Assembly: GCA_045576235.1 (NCBI GenBank)
Contig: JAZNGA010000043.1
Coordinates: forward strand, 8,179 to 72,178
DNA length: 64,000 nt
Direction of reading: 5' to 3'
Origin: SIG437 sp045576235
GTDB taxonomy: Bacteria > Bacillota > Clostridia > UBA1381 > UBA9506
In this document: positions 7,891 to 17,066 of the stretch, one piece after another
How the letters are laid out: each line of letters starts with the position of its first letter
How positions within the stretch are numbered: the first letter of the stretch is position 1
Program-made: the position numbers and the translations under genes
Notes under the pieces: generated by a model
Told to the model about the DNA's origin: nothing
The model's database searches: none
What the model saw: the letters and a program-made list of their open reading frames with translations, nothing else

Positions 7891-9936
7891 TTATAATGCA
7901 CCTCTGAAAAAATGACCTCTTGTGAATTCACCATCAAAGCCTTTAATCTCTTCGCCATTTAACATTTTTATATATGTTTCTGCTATTTCTTTAGTCCGGT
8001 TGGCATCTTCAACTGTGAAAATGAGCCTCATTGCACCAATTCCCATATTTTTTATATCATTAGCTTTATCTGCCATAAAGGTTGGTCTTGAATTTAAAAT
8101 CATATTTCTGCAATTTTCAGTAATTATAGGGAATTTTATTCCAAGTCTGTCCTTTAAATAAAAATCATCATCATTACACTTGCAAGCAAACGCGCTTTTT
8201 ATGATGCAGTTTTCAATATACATAAGTCTCTGTCTGCCATAAACCATGCTTGCTTTAACGACACCAAAGTTCCCTATATTTTTAATTTCGCTTGATGTCA
8301 GCTCTGTTGAAACTGTGATTTCTTTTGCGCCGAGACTTCGGAGCGCAGAAAAAGCTAAAGAGTTTGTTATGTTCATACTGTAGCCTGCGTAAATCTTTTT
8401 TTCTCCACATAGAGCAAGCTGACCTATATTATTTATCTCAACCTTTTCAATCGTCTCCAAATCCACTTTGTCAGAGTCTTTTAAAACAGGCGGAAGAACG
8501 CAAACAGCATCTTTTTGCTTCAATTCTTTATGCAAATGATATGGCACGAAAATCTCATCAACATCAATGTCTTTAACTGCTTCAAACTGCTCTTTTGTTC
8601 TCACCTCTAAAGTCAGCTTAATTGGAGAGTTTTTCTCATTTTGTGGTTTTTCATATGAAAGAACCTTTTTCTCTCTTTTTTTAGAAGTGCAGATTTCCGT
8701 CTCAAATTTTTCCAAAGCTTCGCGTCTTAAGCTGTTTATCGACTTAATCGGAACAAATCCGCCCGATGTCACAACCTCGACATAGTCTGCTATAAATGGT
8801 GTTCCTCCAAGCTTTATGAGCTGCTCTTTAATTCTCTCTTCATCCAAAGGCTTTGATTCTGCCCGCTCCATAACATCACCGAAAACGGAAACACTTCTCC
8901 CCTTTTCATCTGACACAGTGAGCATTATGTTTTCACCGACATCGCCATAAAAAAACATATTAATCGGAAACTTGACATTTTCGCCCGCAAAGCTTCTTTT
9001 TGCCTCTGATAAGGTTTTCTTATCTGCTGAAATCTTGCTGCCTTCGCTATATGACATCTGGTCAGAAAATGTTCTTCCGTAAAAATAGCCCTTTGAGCTT
9101 CCCGAACGCGAAAAAATCGAAAGAAGCTTTTCGATTTCCTCTTTTTCAGCGCCGAGCATTTTTGCCTCACTATAAACTTTCGTTGCTTTAGCAACATATT
9201 CAGGGCTTTTCATTCTGCCCTCAATTTTTAGCGATTCAATTCCGAGCTTATTGAATTTATATATTTCATCAGCCAGACATAAGTCCTTGGGGCTAAGGAG
9301 TGGCATATTCTCTCTGACTTCCTTTTCGCCTTTCAAGAGAGTGTAGCTCAGTCTGCATGGCTGAGCGCAACCTCCCCTGTTTCCGCTTCTTCCGCCTAAC
9401 ACGCTCGAAAACAGACATTCTCCTGAATAGCTCATACAGAGCGCACCGTGAACGAAAACCTCAAGCTCGGTTTTTGTGCCCTTCCTGATTTCCGCTATCT
9501 CATCAAACGAAAGCTCACGCCCCAGCACAACTCGCTTCACACCAAAATTCTTTGCTAAAACATTAACGCCATCTGTGCTAGTCACTGTCATTTGAGTGCT
9601 TGCGTGGACAGGAAAATCGGGAAGCTGCTCGTGAAGAATATGGCAAAGCCCCAAATCCTGAATAATAACGGAATCTGCCCCAATTTCATATATTTTAGCT
9701 AAAAAATCAAGACTTTGTGGCAGTTCCTGCTCTTTAATGAGTGTGTTGCACGCAACATAGAGCTTGACTCCTCTCAAATGACAATAGTCAATTGCGCGCT
9801 CCAATTCATAATCATCAAAATTTTTTGCATTTTTTCTTGCAGAAAAATCGCTTCCGCCAACATAGACAGCGTCAGCTCCGTTCTGCACCGCAGCTATGAG
9901 CGACTCAAAATCGCCTGCAGGTGATAGTATTTCCAT
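7891..9936 (-). CDS. U32 family peptidase, long form (probable RNA hydroxylation protein, RlhA-like)
   Basis: 681 residues. The N-terminal half is the U32 barrel (MEILSPAGDFESLIAAV, NGADAVYVGG) with the cysteine motif CMSYSGEC and, after GGRSGNRGG, CAQPC at about residues 167-195, which in this family holds an iron-sulfur cluster. The long form resembles E. coli RlhA (YdcP), needed for 23S rRNA C2501 hydroxylation. Shorter relatives hydroxylate tRNA U34. Classical peptidase activity is doubtful. It follows leuS after a hairpin, and dut follows within 12 bases. The exact RNA target is not determinable here. Confidence 0.85.
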   Translation of the reverse strand: MEILSPAGDFESLIAAVQNGADAVYVGGSDFSARKNAKNFDDYELERAIDYCHLRGVKLYVACNTLIKEQELPQSLDFLAKIYEIGADSVIIQDLGLCHILHEQLPDFPVHASTQMTVTSTDGVNVLAKNFGVKRVVLGRELSFDEIAEIRKGTKTELEVFVHGALCMSYSGECLFSSVLGGRSGNRGGCAQPCRLSYTLLKGEKEVRENMPLLSPKDLCLADEIYKFNKLGIESLKIEGRMKSPEYVAKATKVYSEAKMLGAEKEEIEKLLSIFSRSGSSKGYFYGRTFSDQMSYSEGSKISADKKTLSEAKRSFAGENVKFPINMFFYGDVGENIMLTVSDEKGRSVSVFGDVMERAESKPLDEERIKEQLIKLGGTPFIADYVEVVTSGGFVPIKSINSLRREALEKFETEICTSKKREKKVLSYEKPQNEKNSPIKLTLEVRTKEQFEAVKDIDVDEIFVPYHLHKELKQKDAVCVLPPVLKDSDKVDLETIEKVEINNIGQLALCGEKKIYAGYSMNITNSLAFSALRSLGAKEITVSTELTSSEIKNIGNFGVVKASMVYGRQRLMYIENCIIKSAFACKCNDDDFYLKDRLGIKFPIITENCRNMILNSRPTFMADKANDIKNMGIGAMRLIFTVEDANRTKEIAETYIKMLNGEEIKGFDGEFTRGHFFRGAL

Positions 9937-9965
9937 AGTTTTCTCCCGTTATGTTTAGTTTAAGA

Positions 9966-10015
9966 CACAAAAAATTCAGAACAATCAGGCGGCACTGCTT
10001 AACGCCTGCCGCCTG
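9966..10015 (-). terminator. Hairpin after leuS (partial terminator)
   Basis: Perfect nine-base arms CAGGCGGCA (9986-9994) and TGCCGCCTG (10007-10015). On the minus strand the T-run is about 12 bases past the stem, so read-through into the U32 gene is likely. On the plus side a run of six T lies a few bases beyond the stem. Confidence 0.5.
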
Positions 10016-10032
10016 TCTGTTTTTTATTTAAG

Positions 10033-12435
10033 CTATTTCACAACAATGTTCACGAGTTTACCGGGAACGCAGATGACTTTAACGATTGTTTTTCCCTCAA
10101 CGAGCGCCTTAACAGAATCCATCTCTAAAACTGTTTTTTCCATTTCGTCTTTTGAAATGCCTGCTTTAATCATTATCTTCGACTTAACTTTTCCGTTAAT
10201 CTGAGCAACGATTTCAATTTCATCATCAACAGTTTTCGCCTCATCATAAGAAACCCAGCTTCCGTTTGAAAGGATTTCGCCGAAGAGTTCGCTATAAAGC
10301 TCTTCTGTCATATGAGGAGCAAATGGATTTAAAAGCGTCAGAAGTGTCTTATATTCTGCCTTATTGATGCTGCCAACCTCATAGAATTTGTTAACGAGTG
10401 TCATTAAAGCGGCAATAGCCGTGTTAAACTTCATGCTCTCAATGTCGTTTGAAACTTTTTTAATTGTCTTATGCATCAAAGTCACAAGCTCGTCGCGGTA
10501 TTCATCACCATCTATGAGCATATTGTGAAGCTCCCACACACGGTCTAAGAACCTCTTACAGCCTTTCATGCTGCTCTCACTCCACGGAGCTGCCTGCTCA
10601 TAGTCACCCATAAAGAGAACATATGCACGGAGCACATCAGCGCCATAAACATCAACAACATCGTTAGGGTCAACCACATTGCCCTTACTCTTACTCATTT
10701 TCTCTCCGTCAGGACCTAAGATAAGTCCCTGCGCAGTCCTTTTAGCATAAGGCTCTGATGTCGGAACTAAGCCGAGGTCATAGAGGAACTTATGCCAGAA
10801 ACGCGAATAAATCATATGTCGTGTTACATGCTCCATACCGCCATTATACCAGTCAACATTCATCCAATAGCGGAGCGCTTCACTTGAAGCAAATTCTTTA
10901 TCGTTTTCAGGGTCGCAATAACGAAGGAAATACCACGAAGAACCTGCCCACTGAGGCATTGTGTCTGTTTCTCTTTTTGCTTTTCCGCCGCATTTTGGAC
11001 AAGTGCAGTTCACGAAAGATTCAATTTTAGCGAGCGGACTTTCTCCATCAGAACCGGGCTCAAAGTTATCAACGGGAGGAAGTCTTAACGGAAGCTCTTC
11101 ATAGGGAACAGCAACCATTCCGCATTTCGGACAATGGACAATCGGGATAGGTTCACCCCAATATCTCTGACGGTTGAATGCCCAGTCCTTCATCTTAAAC
11201 TGAACACCCTTTTCGCCGCAGCCTTTTTCAGCTAAAATTTCAAGCATTTTTGCAATCGCTTCCTGCTTTGTCTTAATGCCGTTTAAATCACCTGAATTCA
11301 CCATTTCTCCGTCGCCTGTGTAGGCTTCTTTGGAAATGTCGCCGCCTTTGATAACTTCAATAATATCAATGCCAAATTTTTTAGCAAAATCGTAGTCACG
11401 CGTGTCGTGTGCAGGCACAGCCATAATTGCGCCTGTGCCATAGCCCATCATTACATAGTCAGATATGTAAATCGGGATTTCTTTTTCTGTGATAGGATTT
11501 ATCGCTGTGAGACCGTCAATTCTCACGCCTGTTTTATCTTTCACGAGCTGAGTTCTTTCAAATTCGCTCTTTTTAGCACATTCTTTTTTATAGTTATCAA
11601 GCTCATCAAAATTCTTTATGGAATCCTTATATTTTTCAATAATCGGATGTTCAGGAGCAATAACCATAAATGTTACGCCGTAAAGCGTGTCGGGACGAGT
11701 TGTGTAAACACGGAGATTTTCATCATTTTCCTTAATGGAAAAATTAACAAAAGCGCCCTCGCTTCTTCCTATCCAGTTCTTCTGCTGGAGAACGATGTTT
11801 GGAAGATAGTCAACTTCCTCTAAGCCCTCTAAAAGCTTATCTGCATATTCTGTGATTCTTAAATACCAAACCTCTTTAGTTTTCTGCACAATATCGCTAT
11901 GGCAAATATCACATTTGCCCCCTTGAGAATCCTCATTGGAGAGAACAACTTTACAACTCGGGCAGTAATTGACAAGAGTAGTATCACGGAAGACAAGTCC
12001 GTTTTCAAACATTTTGAGGAAAATCCACTGAGTCCACTTATAGTAGTTTTCGTCTGTAGTGTCAACAACTCTTGACCAGTCAAAAGAAAAACCTACTCTT
12101 TTGAGCTGACTTGTAAACTTGACGATGTTATTGTCTGTAACAGTTCTGGGGTGAACACCTGTTTTGATAGCTGTGTTTTCTGTTGGAAGACCATAAGCGT
12201 CAAATCCTATCGGGAAAAGCACATTGTAGCCCTCGAGTCTCCTTTTTCGTGAAACAACCTCCAGGCCTGAATATGCCTTAATGTGACCTACATGCATACC
12301 ACTTCCTGATGGATACGGAAATTCCACTAAAGCATAAAATTTAGGTTTATCTGAATTGGTTTTCGCTTCAAAGGATTTATTATCCTCCCAATATTTCTGC
12401 CATTTTTTCTCAATGTCTTTGAAATTATACTCCAT
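10033..12435 (-). CDS. leuS: Leucyl-tRNA synthetase
   Basis: An 800-residue class I synthetase: HIGH-type motif HVGH near residue 48 and KMSKS near 578, with an editing domain between them (TTRPDTLYGVTF, GTGAIMAVPAHD) and zinc-type cysteine pairs (CPSCKV, CDICHS). It charges tRNA-Leu and hydrolyses misacylated products. The start ATG at 12435 follows AAGGAGTAAGGAAA. It begins five bases after rsfS, so no T-box leader is present here and regulation must come from the upstream operon. Confidence 0.97.
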   Translation of the reverse strand: MEYNFKDIEKKWQKYWEDNKSFEAKTNSDKPKFYALVEFPYPSGSGMHVGHIKAYSGLEVVSRKRRLEGYNVLFPIGFDAYGLPTENTAIKTGVHPRTVTDNNIVKFTSQLKRVGFSFDWSRVVDTTDENYYKWTQWIFLKMFENGLVFRDTTLVNYCPSCKVVLSNEDSQGGKCDICHSDIVQKTKEVWYLRITEYADKLLEGLEEVDYLPNIVLQQKNWIGRSEGAFVNFSIKENDENLRVYTTRPDTLYGVTFMVIAPEHPIIEKYKDSIKNFDELDNYKKECAKKSEFERTQLVKDKTGVRIDGLTAINPITEKEIPIYISDYVMMGYGTGAIMAVPAHDTRDYDFAKKFGIDIIEVIKGGDISKEAYTGDGEMVNSGDLNGIKTKQEAIAKMLEILAEKGCGEKGVQFKMKDWAFNRQRYWGEPIPIVHCPKCGMVAVPYEELPLRLPPVDNFEPGSDGESPLAKIESFVNCTCPKCGGKAKRETDTMPQWAGSSWYFLRYCDPENDKEFASSEALRYWMNVDWYNGGMEHVTRHMIYSRFWHKFLYDLGLVPTSEPYAKRTAQGLILGPDGEKMSKSKGNVVDPNDVVDVYGADVLRAYVLFMGDYEQAAPWSESSMKGCKRFLDRVWELHNMLIDGDEYRDELVTLMHKTIKKVSNDIESMKFNTAIAALMTLVNKFYEVGSINKAEYKTLLTLLNPFAPHMTEELYSELFGEILSNGSWVSYDEAKTVDDEIEIVAQINGKVKSKIMIKAGISKDEMEKTVLEMDSVKALVEGKTIVKVICVPGKLVNIVVK

Positions 12436-12440
12436 TTTCC

Positions 12441-12800
12441 TTACTCCTTAATTATTTCTTCTAAATCTATTTCTTCTGCATCAGCCCACAATTTTTCCAG
12501 GCTGTAAAATTCGCGTGTTTCCTGATAGAATATGTGCACAATCACATCCGAATAATCGAGCAAAATCCAATTTAGGCCCTGATTGCCTTCTTTTTTAACA
12601 GGCATTTCATTGAAGTTTTCTTCCAAATGTTCCTGCAGGTTATCAGAAAGCGCCTTGACCTGCGTTGTTGAGTTTGCCGAACAAATCACGAAATAATCCG
12701 CTAAAAGCGTCAGGTCGGAAACCTTCAAAACCTTAATGTTGTTCGCTTTTTTCTCATCCAAAAATTTTGCTGTTATCTTCATTTTTTCTAAAGATATCAT
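12441..12800 (-). CDS. rsfS: Ribosomal silencing factor RsfS
   Basis: 119 residues of the RsfS/Iojap family: KVSDLTLLADYFVICSA and the conserved NWILLDYSDVIVHIF segment, followed by a short tyrosine-rich tail. It binds L14 on the large subunit and blocks subunit joining when nutrients are scarce. Its ATG overlaps the yqeK stop by four bases, and leuS follows directly. Confidence 0.95.
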   Translation of the reverse strand: MISLEKMKITAKFLDEKKANNIKVLKVSDLTLLADYFVICSANSTTQVKALSDNLQEHLEENFNEMPVKKEGNQGLNWILLDYSDVIVHIFYQETREFYSLEKLWADAEEIDLEEIIKE

Positions 12801-13384
12801 AAGTCCGCCTTCCTTTCTTCTATCAATTTTGTAAAATATGCTTTTGTTTTAATTGTTTGTTCGTGTAAAGTCTTTCCCTTTCCCGTGACAAAAGAAATTG
12901 AAAGATTAATCGCAAAAAGCATTGCTTCATCGAGGTCTGAAAAGCAAAGAGAACGAAGCTTTTCGAGGCCTTCAAATTCGCGTCTTGTCGGTTCAATAAA
13001 ATCAGCAAGATAAAGAATTTTATCGAGCCCCGTCATATCTGCTCGCCCCATCGTGTGATATTTGACAGCATCATAAATTTCTTTGTCGCAAACACCATAT
13101 TCCCTTTTCATTATTTCAGCGCCGAGGTCAGCATGAATAAGCCCCTTCTGAACTCTTTTTTCGTCATCAAGCTCAATTCCAAGCTCATCACAAAGCCTCA
13201 CCGCATCATCTTTATCAATCTCCTTTGCACAATCGTGCAAAAGCCCTGCAAGTCTTGCTTTTTCCACATCACAGCCAAAATGCTCCGCCATTTTCATCGC
13301 AACTTCCATAACTCCGATTGAATGGTCAAAACGCTTCTGGGATAGCACATTTTTCAGCTTTTCTTCCATCTGATGAATGTTCAT
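12797..13384 (-). CDS. yqeK: YqeK-type HD-domain hydrolase (Ap4A hydrolase family)
   Basis: 195 residues with an HD domain: H in the first helix (FDHSIGV), HDCAKEID near residue 50, HADLGAEI and a later conserved D in ILYLADFIEP. Family members hydrolyse diadenosine tetraphosphate symmetrically. It sits in the conserved nadD-yqeK-rsfS order, overlapping both neighbours by four bases. Confidence 0.92.
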   Translation of the reverse strand: MNIHQMEEKLKNVLSQKRFDHSIGVMEVAMKMAEHFGCDVEKARLAGLLHDCAKEIDKDDAVRLCDELGIELDDEKRVQKGLIHADLGAEIMKREYGVCDKEIYDAVKYHTMGRADMTGLDKILYLADFIEPTRREFEGLEKLRSLCFSDLDEAMLFAINLSISFVTGKGKTLHEQTIKTKAYFTKLIEERKADL

Positions 13385-13986
13385 ATACTCTCCTTATACA
13401 GTCCTTTTTCTTTAATATAATTCAAAACTGATTTATCTAAGTATTTTTCTGCATTTTCGCCGCAAAAAAGCGCTTGTCTGATTTCTGAAGATGAAATTGG
13501 AATTGACACATCGTCTATAAAAAATGCTCTCATTGGCTTTTCGTTCCCTGAAAACTTATCAAGCAGATTTTCTTTTTTCACCTGAGGTCTCGAAATGACA
13601 ATGAAGCTTGTCATTTCCATAAGCTCTTCATAGTGATACCAAGTGGGAAGATTATAAAACGAATCGGCTCCTATTATGAGGAAAAGCTCGCTGTCTTTAA
13701 GATTTTCTTTAAAATGTCTCACAAGGTCAACAGAATAGCTTTTCTCTCTCTTTAAAATTTCATAATCTGAGACCTTAAAATATGGCTTTTCCTCTGTTGC
13801 AAGCGAAAGCATTTTTAGTCTTTTTCCGCCATCCGTGATATCTTTATCTGTTTTATGAGGCGGATTTCCTGCAGGGATGAAAATTATTTCATCTAAATTC
13901 ATCTTTTCTTTAGCAATCTCCGCCACAAGAATATGCCCCTTATGAACGGGGTCGAATGTTCCCCCGAAAAGTCCTGTCCTCATCAT
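13381..13986 (-). CDS. nadD: Nicotinate-nucleotide adenylyltransferase
   Basis: 201 residues of the nucleotidyltransferase fold: GGTFDPVHKGH near residue 8, the second motif (IIGADSFYNLPTWYHYEEL) in the middle and ISSSEIR near 164. It converts nicotinate mononucleotide to deamido-NAD. The start overlaps the yhbY stop (GTTATGATG). Two adjacent ATG codons exist; I use the first. Confidence 0.95.
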   Translation of the reverse strand: MMRTGLFGGTFDPVHKGHILVAEIAKEKMNLDEIIFIPAGNPPHKTDKDITDGGKRLKMLSLATEEKPYFKVSDYEILKREKSYSVDLVRHFKENLKDSELFLIIGADSFYNLPTWYHYEELMEMTSFIVISRPQVKKENLLDKFSGNEKPMRAFFIDDVSIPISSSEIRQALFCGENAEKYLDKSVLNYIKEKGLYKESI

Positions 13987-14273
13987 AACTCAATCGGGTT
14001 TTTAAGGTCAGGAGACTTTCTGTAAAGCACAAACTTAAAGCCAATTGCCTGAACAGGTTCTGCACCAACGAGTCTCGCAATTTCGTTGCATGTTTCCTTT
14101 GTGTCTAAGAGCGCTGTCTCTAAAATTGAAATTTTAATTATTTCGCGCGCTGTGAGCGCATCATCTATCTGCTTTAAGAGATTATCGCAAATGCCGCCTT
14201 TTCCTATCTGCAATATTGCAGGAATTCCGTTTGCGAGCTTTCTGAGCGTTGCTCTCTCTTTACTTGTTATCAT
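13983..14273 (-). CDS. yhbY: YhbY family RNA-binding protein (CRM domain)
   Basis: 96 residues forming one CRM domain, with the GKGG loop (LQIGKGGICDNLLKQ) and the C-terminal GFKFVLYRKS strand. YhbY associates with pre-50S particles and is thought to help ribosome assembly. The start ATG follows CAGGAGAAAAAAT. It heads the overlapping chain yhbY-nadD-yqeK-rsfS. Confidence 0.93.
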   Translation of the reverse strand: MITSKERATLRKLANGIPAILQIGKGGICDNLLKQIDDALTAREIIKISILETALLDTKETCNEIARLVGAEPVQAIGFKFVLYRKSPDLKNPIEL

Positions 14274-14315
14274 ATTTTTTCTCCTGTTTATGTGAATTTA
14301 GTTTTTCTGAGAGTT

Positions 14316-15389
14316 TTAGTTTGCCTCACCTTTTTTAAGAAGCTCCGATTGGTGCGTTGTTATGAGTGCGTCAACAATCTCGTCAATATCTCCGTTTAAA
14401 ACGCTCTCTAAACGATGGAGCGTCAGACCAATTCTGTGGTCTGTGACACGACCTTGCGGGAAATTATATGTTCTGATTCGTTCACTTCTGTCGCCTGTTC
14501 CAACCTGACTTTTTCTTTCCTGAGCGATTTCCTCATGCTGCTGGCTCTGAACAAGCTCATAAAGTCTTGAACGAAGGATTTTCATAGCTTTGTCTTTATT
14601 TTTATGCTGAGATTTTTCATCCTGACACGAAACAACAAGCCCCGTTGGGAGATGAGTTATTCTGACAGCAGAGTCAGTCGTGTTAACGCACTGTCCACCG
14701 GGACCGCCTGCTCTGAAAACATCAATTCGCAGGTCGTTTGCATTTATCTCAACCTCAACCTCCTCCACCTCAGGAAGAACGGCAACAGTTACGGTTGATG
14801 TGTGAATTCTGCCGCTTGACTCCGTTTCAGGAACACGCTGAACGCGGTGAACACCGCTTTCAAATTTCAGGCGCGAATATGCCCCCGCACCTTCTATGCT
14901 GAAGGATATTTCCTTATAGCCACCTATGTCCGTCGGGTTTGAGTTCATTATGTCAACCTTCCAGCGCTGCGTCTCGGCATACATAGAATACATTCTGAAT
15001 AAATCGCCTGCAAATAGCGCTGCCTCGTCTCCGCCTGCACCGCCTCTGATTTCGACAATAACATTTTTTTCGTCATTCGGGTCTTTTGGGAGAAGCAAGA
15101 TTTTAAGCTCTTCATTGAGCTTCACGATTGATTCTTCTGCCTCTTTTATTTCCGCCTCTATCATTTCACGAAAATCCTTGTCGTCTGTTTCTGAAAGCAT
15201 TTCTTTAGAGTCAGAAAGCGTCTCCTGCGCCTTTTTATAGGCTCTGTATTTTTCAACAATTGGTTCAATCCCCGAATGTTCCTTGCAGAGACTTCTCCAT
15301 TTTTCCTGGTCTGCAATAATTTCAGGGTCGCTGATTTTTAAGCTCAGCTCTTCAAATCTGTCTTCTATGAACGAGAGTTTTTCAAACAT
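14316..15389 (-). CDS. prfA: Peptide chain release factor 1
   Basis: 357 residues: N-terminal coiled coil, stop-codon recognition region (RVPETESSGRIHTS) and the GGQ motif in RAGGPGGQCVNTTDSA near residue 231, which triggers peptidyl-tRNA hydrolysis at UAA and UAG. The start ATG follows AGAGGAAAATAAAT. An unusual upstream block (15494-15844) with a terminator and hairpins separates it from the oxidoreductase gene. Confidence 0.96.
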   Translation of the reverse strand: MFEKLSFIEDRFEELSLKISDPEIIADQEKWRSLCKEHSGIEPIVEKYRAYKKAQETLSDSKEMLSETDDKDFREMIEAEIKEAEESIVKLNEELKILLLPKDPNDEKNVIVEIRGGAGGDEAALFAGDLFRMYSMYAETQRWKVDIMNSNPTDIGGYKEISFSIEGAGAYSRLKFESGVHRVQRVPETESSGRIHTSTVTVAVLPEVEEVEVEINANDLRIDVFRAGGPGGQCVNTTDSAVRITHLPTGLVVSCQDEKSQHKNKDKAMKILRSRLYELVQSQQHEEIAQERKSQVGTGDRSERIRTYNFPQGRVTDHRIGLTLHRLESVLNGDIDEIVDALITTHQSELLKKGEAN

Positions 15390-15493
15390 ATTTATTTTCC
15401 TCTTTCTATAGTCAAAATATCAAAAAAATGCACAATTATATCAATATTAATATATTATACAACATCTCACAGCTTTTTTCAATGGTTTAAAAG

Positions 15494-15536
15494 CAAAAAA
15501 AGAAGAAATTCACAAAAACTTTTGCAAATTTCTTCT
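15494..15536 (-). terminator. Terminator downstream of the Gfo/Idh oxidoreductase
   Basis: Arms AGAAGAAATT (15501-15510) and AATTTCTTCT (15527-15536), followed on the minus strand by seven T. It ends the transcript arriving from 16872 and isolates prfA. Confidence 0.75.
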
Positions 15537-15545
15537 TGAATTACA

Positions 15546-15594
15546 AATTTTAATTTATGCGCCCTGCGCAAAATACGCCGTTTCTATTTAGAAA
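15546..15594. repeat. Direct repeat copy 1 (about 49 bp)
   Basis: It matches 15797-15844 almost base for base: AAATTTT, two variable bases, TTTATGCGCCCTGCGCAAAA, two further variable bases, CCGTTTCTATT and AGAAA. Copy 1 ends in the perfect palindrome GTTTCTA-TT-TAGAAAC. Confidence 0.8.
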
Positions 15595-15596
15595 CG

Positions 15597-15735
15597 AGGA
15601 GATTTTGATGCGGGATAAACGAACTGAAAGGATTTTTCTCCGTCCCGAAGGCGTACAATAGGTACGCCGAGAGGTGAAGTTCGTTTATAGTCATGAAGCA
15701 ATTTTTATGCAAAATTCGTTTTAAACGAATTTCTT
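15597..15735. repeat. Hairpin-rich repeat element, copy 1
   Basis: Nested inverted repeats: ATAAACGAACT (15615-15625) with AGTTCGTTTAT (15678-15688), an inner GGCGTAC (15650-15656) with GTACGCC (15662-15668), then a separate AAATTCG/CGAATTT hairpin at 15712-15732 followed by CTTCC. A second element of the same design lies at 46741-46905. No reading frame is present. Confidence 0.6.
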
Positions 15736-15796
15736 CCTATGACAACAGCACGCATCCTTTAAATCTGTCGTTATTAATAATCTAAAACAGCAACCA

Positions 15797-15844
15797 AATT
15801 TTGCTTTATGCGCCCTGCGCAAAATATACCGTTTCTATTAGAAA
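15797..15844. repeat. Direct repeat copy 2, overlapping the oxidoreductase stop codon
   Basis: Near-identical to 15546-15594. It covers the last codons and stop of the Gfo/Idh gene, so the 200 bases between the copies look like an insertion or a partial 3'-end duplication. Confidence 0.75.
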
Positions 15845-16872
15845 TTGTAGTCAGGAGCGACCTTGTCGCCCTTAGCTGCTGATTCAACGATAGCGCGGCA
15901 AACAGCAACAGTCTTAGCGCCTTCTTCACCAGGTGTGCTGACTCTCTTGTTTTCCTTGATAGCATCAATGAAATCCTGAATTTCATAAGGAACATTGTGG
16001 TTATTGATTTCAACCGGTAGCTTCATTGCGATTAATTGCTGCTCAATGCCTCTGAATTCTTCTTTGTTTTCAAGCTGCTCTTTATAGAGAGTGATTGTCG
16101 GGCTTGTGTTATCTGTGATAATTGTGCCCTTTGTTCCGTAGAGAACTGTTCTCATTGTGTATTCTCTCTTACAGCCTATTGATGTCATAACCTTACCGCA
16201 GACATTGTTCGGGAATTTCATAACAGCAACTGTGAAGTCGTTAATCGGCCAGTCAACCAAAACCTTGTTGTTAGCGATAGCATAAACTTCTGTTGGGTCG
16301 CCTGCAATCCAACGGAGAAGGTCAACAGCGTGACAACCGCCACCGATAACAGGATGTCTTTCAGGAGTCACTCTCCAGTTTCCTTCACCGCTTAATTTTG
16401 AATAGTCATGAGCATATTCTGACTCAACGAAGAAGAGCTCACCAATCTCACCTGCTTCAACAAGCTCTTTTGCAAGCTTGAAGCCAGGTGTATAACGGCA
16501 AACCTGACCAATCATGAGCTGTTTTCCTGATTCTTTTTCTGCATCCATCATAGCACGGCAGTCTTCCATATTTAAAGCCATCGGCTTTTCGCAGAAAACA
16601 TGCTTTCCTGCTTTTAATGCAGCAACAGCAATTTCTCTGTGAACCTGGTCAGGAAGCGGAAGTGTTACAGCGAAGATGTCATCTCTTGCTATGAGTTCCT
16701 TGTAATCTGCATAGTATGACGGGATGTTATATTTTTCAGCCTGCGCTTTGGCAAGGTCTAAAACATTGTCACAGCAAGCAACAACTTCAATCTCGTCAAT
16801 TCTCTGCATAGCGGAAAGATGCTTATCAGAAAAGCTACCGCATCCAATTACACCAAATTTTAATTTTTCCAT
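15838..16872 (-). CDS. Gfo/Idh/MocA family NAD(P)-dependent oxidoreductase
   Basis: 344 residues. An N-terminal Rossmann fold (GVIGCGSFSDKHL) is followed by the family motif CEKPMALN near residue 96 and a C-terminal beta-sheet domain with GGCHAVDLLRW. Relatives oxidise or epimerise sugars, inositols and bile-acid-like alcohols, and the substrate cannot be read from sequence. The start ATG follows TAGGAGAAAAAACC. It is monocistronic with its own extended -10 promoter and terminator. Its stop codon lies inside a direct repeat. Confidence 0.88.
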   Translation of the reverse strand: MEKLKFGVIGCGSFSDKHLSAMQRIDEIEVVACCDNVLDLAKAQAEKYNIPSYYADYKELIARDDIFAVTLPLPDQVHREIAVAALKAGKHVFCEKPMALNMEDCRAMMDAEKESGKQLMIGQVCRYTPGFKLAKELVEAGEIGELFFVESEYAHDYSKLSGEGNWRVTPERHPVIGGGCHAVDLLRWIAGDPTEVYAIANNKVLVDWPINDFTVAVMKFPNNVCGKVMTSIGCKREYTMRTVLYGTKGTIITDNTSPTITLYKEQLENKEEFRGIEQQLIAMKLPVEINNHNVPYEIQDFIDAIKENKRVSTPGEEGAKTVAVCRAIVESAAKGDKVAPDYNF

Positions 16873-16991
16873 GGTTTTTTCTCCTAAATATGTAAAATAT
16901 TTTAATTTTTTAACTCTTATCTGCCAAAAACATCTTCATTTTATGAAAAACTTTCAATGTTTTCCGTGCACAAAGAGAACTTCACCATGTA

Positions 16992-17001
16992 ATTATATCA
17001 C
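16992..17001 (-). promoter_or_regulatory. Extended -10 promoter of the Gfo/Idh gene
   Basis: On the minus strand TG-A-TATAAT, with the -10 at 16992-16997, about 120 bases upstream of the start. The -35 is poor, as is usual for extended -10 promoters. The leader is long but I see no recognisable riboswitch in it. Confidence 0.5.
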
Positions 17002-17066
17002 AAAGAACAAAACTATTCTATCAATATCAGTTCTTTTTTTTGCACAATCGGTATCATTTTGCAAAA

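Noticed and set aside
12436..12500. T-box leader for leuS
   Set aside because: The leuS start lies five bases after the rsfS stop, leaving no room for a leader.
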